A stretch of DNA of 9,166 nt, taken from Streptomyces speibonae. GTDB taxonomy: Bacteria > Actinomycetota > Actinomycetes > Streptomycetales > Streptomycetaceae. The stretch's first letter is position 1. Every line of letters starts with the position of its first letter. This document shows, piece by piece, positions 5,577 to 9,166 of the stretch. The notes under the pieces were generated by a model that worked only from the letters and a program-made list of their open reading frames with translations, searched no databases and was not told the origin of the DNA. The stretch is taken from positions 7,865 to 17,030 of the forward strand of contig KL568563.1 of NCBI GenBank assembly GCA_000715605.1. Reading direction: 5' to 3'. A program made the translations under genes and the position numbers.

Positions 5577-6899
5577 GTGATTGCTTCCGGGACGCGGGTG
5601 CCGGGTCGCGGCCGGACACGGGCGGCGCGTGGCTCTGTCGATCCCGGGGCCGCGGCAGCACGGCAGGCGCCCGCGCGGGGCGGTCTCCGTCTCAGGACAT
5701 CGACGGGCAGGCCAGGTTCGTCCCGGCTGCAACGGCTCGTCCTGCTGGAGCTCGGGGCCGCTGCCCTCGTCGTCGGGTGGGTGATCGACCCCCTCGCCCT
5801 GGTGCCCGCGGCCGCCGTCGCCGCCGTCCTGGTTCTGCTGGCCTTCGTACGCCGTCGGGGTCGCTCCCTGCCCGAGTGGATCGCCACGGCGCGAGGTCTG
5901 CGCGCCCGCCGGAAGAGCGCCGCGACACTGGTGATACCGCCCGGCACGGAGCCAGGTCTCGCCCCGGCCGTGGAGTGCGATCCGAGCCTGCGCACCGACA
6001 CGTACGGCGGCCGGGAGCGACGGCCCGTGGGCATCGTCGGCGACGGGACGTTCGTCACCGCCGTGGTCCAGGTGGAGGCCGACGCCACCGTCCTGCGTGC
6101 CGAGCGGAGCCGACGGCCCCTGCCCCTGGCGTTGGTGCGGGACGCGCTCGAGGTCGACGACGTCCGCCTGGAGTCCGCGCAGATCGTGCTGCACACCCAG
6201 CCCGCGCCCGCGCTGCACCTGCCGCGCCAGTCCGTGGCCGTGAGCAACTACGCGCCGCTGCAGGAGCAGACGGGCGCCCCCGCGGTGCGCATCACCTGGA
6301 TCGCTCTGAAGGTCGACCCGGAGCTGTGTCCGGAGGCGGTGGCCGCCCGGGGCGGTGGTGCGGTGGGGGCGCAGAAGTGCGTCGTGCGTGCCGCCGACCA
6401 CCTGGCCAGCCGGCTGACCGGGGCCGGTTTCCGTGCCACGGTTCTCGACGAGGAGGAACTGACCGCGGCGATCGCCACCTCGGCCTGCGCCAACCCTCTG
6501 GTGACGGCCGAGGCCGGGCGGGTGGACCGGCAGGACCGGCGCACCGAGGAGTCCGGCCGCAGCTGGCGCTGCGACAACAGGCGGCACACGACCTACTGGA
6601 TCCGCAGGTGGCCCCCGCTGGGCGGCGACCGGGGAGTGTCCCTGCCCCAGTTCGTCGCGCGGGTCACGGCGGTGCCCGCGCTCGCCACGACCATCAGTCT
6701 CACCGTCGCGCGCGCGGACCGGCGGGAGATGTCGCTGAGCGGCCATCTGCGGGTCACCGGACGCAGCGCCGAGGAACTGGCCGCGGCACGGCGCGCGCTG
6801 GAGGAGTCCGCCCGGGGGGCGGGTGCGGTGCTGGCCCGGCTCGACCGGGAGCAACTGCCGGGCGTACTGGCCACTCTGCCCCTCGGAGGTGTCCGGTGA
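5577..6899 (+). CDS. eccE: Type VII secretion core membrane protein EccE
   Basis: A 440-residue protein. A basic 50-residue N-terminus leads into two closely spaced membrane helices (about 51-70 and 73-91), then about 350 soluble residues, the topology and length of EccE. The conserved region TTYWIRRWP (338-346) also fits EccE. The family stabilises the ESX membrane complex at its periphery, next to MycP. The GTG at 5577 has GGGGGG a few bases upstream. The nearby ATG at 5572 is out of frame and stops at once. The position, divergent from eccB-mycP, supports the call. The 3' end overlaps the next gene as GTGA, and the ribosome site of that gene lies inside eccE. EccE proteins are poorly conserved, so the call rests on topology, the short motif and the neighbours. 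Confidence 0.9.
   Translation: MIASGTRVPGRGRTRAARGSVDPGAAAARQAPARGGLRLRTSTGRPGSSRLQRLVLLELGAAALVVGWVIDPLALVPAAAVAAVLVLLAFVRRRGRSLPEWIATARGLRARRKSAATLVIPPGTEPGLAPAVECDPSLRTDTYGGRERRPVGIVGDGTFVTAVVQVEADATVLRAERSRRPLPLALVRDALEVDDVRLESAQIVLHTQPAPALHLPRQSVAVSNYAPLQEQTGAPAVRITWIALKVDPELCPEAVAARGGGAVGAQKCVVRAADHLASRLTGAGFRATVLDEEELTAAIATSACANPLVTAEAGRVDRQDRRTEESGRSWRCDNRRHTTYWIRRWPPLGGDRGVSLPQFVARVTAVPALATTISLTVARADRREMSLSGHLRVTGRSAEELAAARRALEESARGAGAVLARLDREQLPGVLATLPLGGVR
6885..6898 (+). promoter_or_regulatory. Ribosome site inside eccE that sets the next start
   Basis: GGAGG (6885-6889) precedes GTG (6896-6898) by 6 bases, and that GTG overlaps the eccE stop TGA (6897-6899). The alternative ATG at 6905 is 15 bases away. 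The overlap indicates translational coupling. Confidence 0.75.
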
Positions 6900-7726
6900 C
6901 GGCGATGACGACGCATGTCGCTGACGGGGCCGGTGCGTACGGCATGCCCAGAGCGGCGGGAACGGCCGGAGGCGCACAACTCCCGGCCGGGGAACCACAG
7001 CAGGCATCCGGGCGGGCACGTGGTCTGCTGCGCACCGGCTTCGGCCTGCTGGGTCCGCGTCATGGACGGCACACCCTGTCCGCGGACGACCTGGACACGC
7101 TGACCCTGCCCATCGGGGACGACGGGGTGGTCATCGGCGTGGACGCGGAGGGACAGCCCGCCGTGCTCGGGCTGAACCGGCCCACGCCCTACGATGTCGT
7201 GCTGATCGGCGGCCTGTGGACCGCCCAGGTCTTCGCGCTGCGGGCCGCCGCGACCGGCGCGCGGGTGGCGGTGGAGACCGGACGGGCGCAGGCCTGGACG
7301 CAGTTGGTGCACGCGATGGGCGGCGGGCAGAACGGGCTCGCGGTGTACGACGTGGGGCGAGTGCCGCCGCAGGGCGCTTCGGCCGGTACTCCGGTGCTCG
7401 TGGTGCGGGACTGCGGTATGCGGCCGCCGCGGGGGCGCGTGGTGTCGGGGCCCTGGCAGTCGGTGCTGACCTTGCTGCCCTACCTCAGTCCCGTCGCGCC
7501 CCGGTTGGTGCGGCAGGCCCGGCTGGTGGGGGTGCAGCGGATATCACCGGGCGAGGCCGGGGAGCTGAGGCAGGCGATCGTGCTGCCCCGGGACGATGCC
7601 GATGCCCTGCCCACACTCGCCGACGGGGTGACCCTCTGGTGCGCCGACGGCGACCGGCAGTACGTGACGACCGTGCCCACCGATGCCGAGACCGGGCTGC
7701 TCGGCATGCCACGAAGGATGGACTGA
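6896..7726 (+). CDS. ESX-locus protein, unknown function; possible degenerate FtsK/EccC-like nucleotide-binding fold
   Basis: A 276-residue soluble protein with no signal peptide or membrane helix. The first 60 residues are Gly/Ala-rich and probably flexible. Residues 80-96 (IGVDAEGQPAVLGLNRP) resemble the strand that precedes the P-loop in FtsK/EccC ATPases. The hydrophobic strand VVLIGGLWTAQV (101-112) then sits where a GxTGSGKS loop would be, but it has no Lys or Ser/Thr of a Walker A. PVLVVRDCG (166-174) could be a remnant Walker B strand. I therefore propose a pseudo-ATPase or scaffold, by inference only. The GTG start overlaps eccE and has a strong ribosome site, so it is in the eccE operon and probably works with the secretion machine from the cytoplasm. 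I do not recognise a named family. Confidence 0.88.
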   Translation: MTAMTTHVADGAGAYGMPRAAGTAGGAQLPAGEPQQASGRARGLLRTGFGLLGPRHGRHTLSADDLDTLTLPIGDDGVVIGVDAEGQPAVLGLNRPTPYDVVLIGGLWTAQVFALRAAATGARVAVETGRAQAWTQLVHAMGGGQNGLAVYDVGRVPPQGASAGTPVLVVRDCGMRPPRGRVVSGPWQSVLTLLPYLSPVAPRLVRQARLVGVQRISPGEAGELRQAIVLPRDDADALPTLADGVTLWCADGDRQYVTTVPTDAETGLLGMPRRMD

Positions 7727-7754
7727 GCGGGCGGGAAGGCGACGCCCGGGGTCT

Positions 7755-7775
7755 CGGTGCGCGGCGCCGTTTTCT
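7755..7775 (+). terminator. Possible intrinsic terminator after the eccE operon
   Basis: CGGTGC (7755-7760) and GCGCCG (7764-7769) pair with one G-U around a 3-base loop, followed by TTTTCT. Another dyad, CGGGCG/CGCCCG (7728-7748), starts right after the stop codon. The stems are short, so the terminator may be weak and allow read-through. Confidence 0.4.
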
Positions 7776-7929
7776 CACCCTGTGTTCACGTCGTGCGCAC
7801 ACGACTGCCGCCCTTGTCCGATTTGCAGGTGGATGTCGGCCGACGCGCCGGGCGGTGTGGTGAGTTGCACGGCCGGGAGGGTTGAGGGAGGTGGCGGGAC
7901 GGGCCTGCCGTGGCGGGGCGTGTGGTGAT

Positions 7930-7935
7930 TAGGCT
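7930..7935 (+). promoter_or_regulatory. Candidate -10 box for the acidic protein transcript
   Basis: TAGGCT is close to the Streptomyces TAGRRT -10 form and sits in an AT-richer pocket (GTGATTAGGCTGGG). No good -35 is seen at 17-18 bases. Transcription would start near 7942. Confidence 0.33.
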
Positions 7936-7945
7936 GGGAGTGGGC

Positions 7946-8008
7946 GTGACGTCGAGACCCGTGAACCGGGCGGCGGCGTCCCGGGTGAGCGCGGGGGAGG
8001 ACCGGTGA
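7946..8008 (+). CDS. Possible 20-residue upstream ORF
   Basis: GTG at 7946, five bases after GGGAG, opens 20 codons (MTSRPVNRAAASR...) ending in TGA at 8006-8008. It begins only 11 bases past the candidate -10 box, so it could be nearly leaderless. Its stop overlaps the GTG of the next small ORF as GTGA. Short GTG-started frames arise easily in GC-rich DNA, so this is tentative. Confidence 0.22.
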   Translation: MTSRPVNRAAASRVSAGEDR

Positions 8009-8097
8009 AGCCGGGGGGATCCCGCACGACCTCGAGCGGCTTCGGACCACTGCGAAGCACTTCGGACGACACACACCGTCGCCCCAGCGTGGCATGA
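8005..8097 (+). CDS. Possible 30-residue leader peptide
   Basis: GTG at 8005 is preceded by GGGGGAGG (7993-8000) with a 4-base gap and opens 30 codons (MKPGGSRTTSSGFGP...), ending at TGA 8095-8097. That is 26 bases before the GTG of the acidic protein gene. The peptide is Ser/Thr/Arg-rich and unlike any family I know. The good ribosome site and tight position suggest translational coupling or a leader role, but no coding bias can be judged at this length. Confidence 0.28.
   Translation: MKPGGSRTTSSGFGPLRSTSDDTHRRPSVA
8039..8067 (+). repeat. CTTCG/CGAAG dyad and direct-repeat cluster
   Basis: GCTTCG (8039-8044) pairs with CGAAGC (8053-8058), and CGAAG (8053-8057) with CTTCG (8060-8064). CTTCGGAC occurs twice (8040-8047 and 8060-8067), exactly 20 bases apart, about two helical turns. 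It could be an operator or a pair of mutually exclusive RNA hairpins in the leader. Confidence 0.4.
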
Positions 8098-8123
8098 GGG
8101 TGCACGACCAACCAGGAGGAACT

Positions 8124-9166
8124 GTGAGCAGCGATCGGGACGGGACGCGCGGGGGCTGGGCGACACCCGGCGATGACCAGCCCGACGCGGAGGCCGTCGA
8201 CACGACGGGCGAGTTCACCATCGACTACGCGCCGCCGGCCTGGTACACGCAGAACGCTTCGGGGGGTTCGGAGACGGGGGCGTCGTCCCCTTCCTCGCCC
8301 TCCCCCGACCCCTCCGGTCCGTCCACTTCCTCCGGTTCCGACGTCGCGCCTCCGTTGCCGTCCGGGCCTCCTGCGGCTCCTGCGGCCGGGGGGCCGGTTC
8401 CGTCCGTGCCCGCGCCGCCTTCGGGGCCGCCGGTGGCCGTGCCCCGGCTTCCGGTTGGCAGCGGGTTCGAGCCCCAGCACTCGGATGCGGAGCCGGCGCA
8501 GCCGGAACCTGCCGACAACGGTGACCTCGAGAGCGGGGACACGATCCGGTTCTCCCCCGTCGCGTTGCAGCGCGAGATCGCGGAGCGCGCGGCGGAGGGA
8601 AGCGAGGACGGCGCCGGGGCCGGGGCCGACGGCGCCGCTGATGACGACGTGGAAGACGCGGTGACGTCCGCCGGCGACGAGGCGGAGGCCGGTGAGGCCG
8701 CTGCCGGCACCTCCGCCGCCGGTACCGGACCGTCGGACGCGGAGGATGCGGCTGACGCGGAGGACTCGGAGGAGGCGTCCGGTGGGTCCGACGAGGGCGC
8801 ATCCGACGCCGTCGCCGTCGTTGCCGCCGACTCCGACGACACCGCTTCCGGCGCGGACGAGGAGGAGGCCGGGGACACCGGCGCCGCGTCGGCAGAGCCC
8901 GAGTCCGAGTCCGAGCCCGAGGACGCGGTGCCCGCCGAGGACGTACCGGCGGTGGCCGAGCCCGAGGACGCCGAGCCCGCGGACGCCGAGCCGGTCAACG
9001 ACGCCGTGCCCGTCGACGCACCGCCCGCCGGGCAGGCGGACGACGCGCCCCAGGACGCGGTCCCGGCCCCGGCCGACGCCCCGCCCGCCTTGACTCCCCC
9101 GGCGCCGCAGGTGCCCCCGGCTCCTCCGGGGTTCCCCGCCGCCCCGGCGCCCGCGGGCGAGTGGCC
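8124..9166 (+). CDS. Long acidic Pro/Ala-rich protein of the ESX locus, N-terminal part only (runs off right edge)
   Basis: An open frame of 347 codons with no stop before the window ends. GTG at 8124 follows AGGAGGA (8114-8120) closely, and no better start is seen. The visible part is predicted to be disordered. Residues 30-44 hold an ordered-looking motif, EFTIDYAPPAWYTQN. About 48-115 is Pro/Ser/Gly-rich, and GDTIRFSPVALQREI lies near 138-152. From about 156 to 305 the chain is strongly acidic (Glu/Asp/Ala), then Pro-rich to the edge. It has no signal peptide or membrane helix so far. Some ESX loci encode a protein with a Pro-rich N-terminus and a C-terminal MinD/ParA-type ATPase (EspI in mycobacteria). 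The layout would fit, but the C-terminal half is not visible, so this is only a suggestion. It is transcribed in the same direction as eccE, after a 397-bp gap. Confidence 0.87.
   Translation, partial: MSSDRDGTRGGWATPGDDQPDAEAVDTTGEFTIDYAPPAWYTQNASGGSETGASSPSSPSPDPSGPSTSSGSDVAPPLPSGPPAAPAAGGPVPSVPAPPSGPPVAVPRLPVGSGFEPQHSDAEPAQPEPADNGDLESGDTIRFSPVALQREIAERAAEGSEDGAGAGADGAADDDVEDAVTSAGDEAEAGEAAAGTSAAGTGPSDAEDAADAEDSEEASGGSDEGASDAVAVVAADSDDTASGADEEEAGDTGAASAEPESESEPEDAVPAEDVPAVAEPEDAEPADAEPVNDAVPVDAPPAGQADDAPQDAVPAPADAPPALTPPAPQVPPAPPGFPAAPAPAGEW

Larger units (their letters stand above)
7727..8123 (+). other. Intergenic leader before the acidic protein gene
   Basis: This 397-bp gap holds the possible terminator (7755-7775), a candidate -10 box (7930-7935), two overlapping short ORFs (7946-8097), a cluster of CTTCG/CGAAG half-sites (8039-8067) and the AGGAGGA ribosome site (8114-8120). 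I found no convincing full-length gene on either strand. Confidence 0.6.

Noticed and set aside
5085..7019. 644-residue minus-strand open frame
   Set aside because: It is antisense to eccE and crosses the eccB-eccE control region; its Arg/Gly/Pro-rich translation is typical of shadow frames.
7775..8221. 148-residue and 126-residue minus-strand frames in the gap before the acidic protein gene
   Set aside because: Neither has a recognisable motif or a convincing ribosome site, and both run into the start of the acidic protein gene on the other strand.
8660..9060. Short-period DNA repeats or CRISPR-like array in the Glu/Asp-rich region
   Set aside because: The periodicity comes from GAG/GAC/GCC codons of a low-complexity protein. 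There are no constant repeats separated by unique spacers.

Overview
The window is very GC-rich, with NNC/NNG codons, GTG starts, GGAGG ribosome sites and TAGRRT-type -10 boxes. Together with the gene content this points to a Streptomyces or close relative. It carries part of a type VII (ESX) secretion locus and stops at an incomplete right edge. The first 14 bases look like leftover Nextera transposase adapter, so the left edge is probably a contig end and not a natural boundary.

Minus strand, read from the centre leftwards: eccB (5362-3827) overlaps or abuts mycP (3812-2550). After a 240-bp promoter gap comes a two-gene operon: a small helical protein with a YxxxE motif (2309-1875), then a 578-residue protein with a WxG helical hairpin and a long Pro/Gly-rich repeat tail (1875-139). 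The two are coupled by a TGATG overlap. I read them as a candidate secreted pair analogous in layout to mycobacterial PE/PPE pairs.

Plus strand, read from the centre rightwards: eccE (5577-6899) overlaps a 276-residue protein (6896-7726) whose core resembles an FtsK/EccC-type nucleotide-binding strand-loop with a degenerate P-loop. A 397-bp gap follows, with a possible terminator, a possible promoter, two overlapping short upstream ORFs and a dyad/direct-repeat cluster. Last is a long, open-ended, acidic Pro/Ala-rich protein (8124 to the edge) that has no stop codon in the window.

The 214-bp divergent region between eccB and eccE is dense in dyads, including a perfect 16-bp palindrome just upstream of the eccE ribosome site. 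It looks like the control point for both arms. EccB, EccE and MycP would form the membrane and protease part of the secretion machine. EccC, EccD and classical EsxA/EsxB are not in this window and must lie elsewhere if the system is complete. I saw no tRNA, rRNA, CRISPR array, transposase or insertion sequence.
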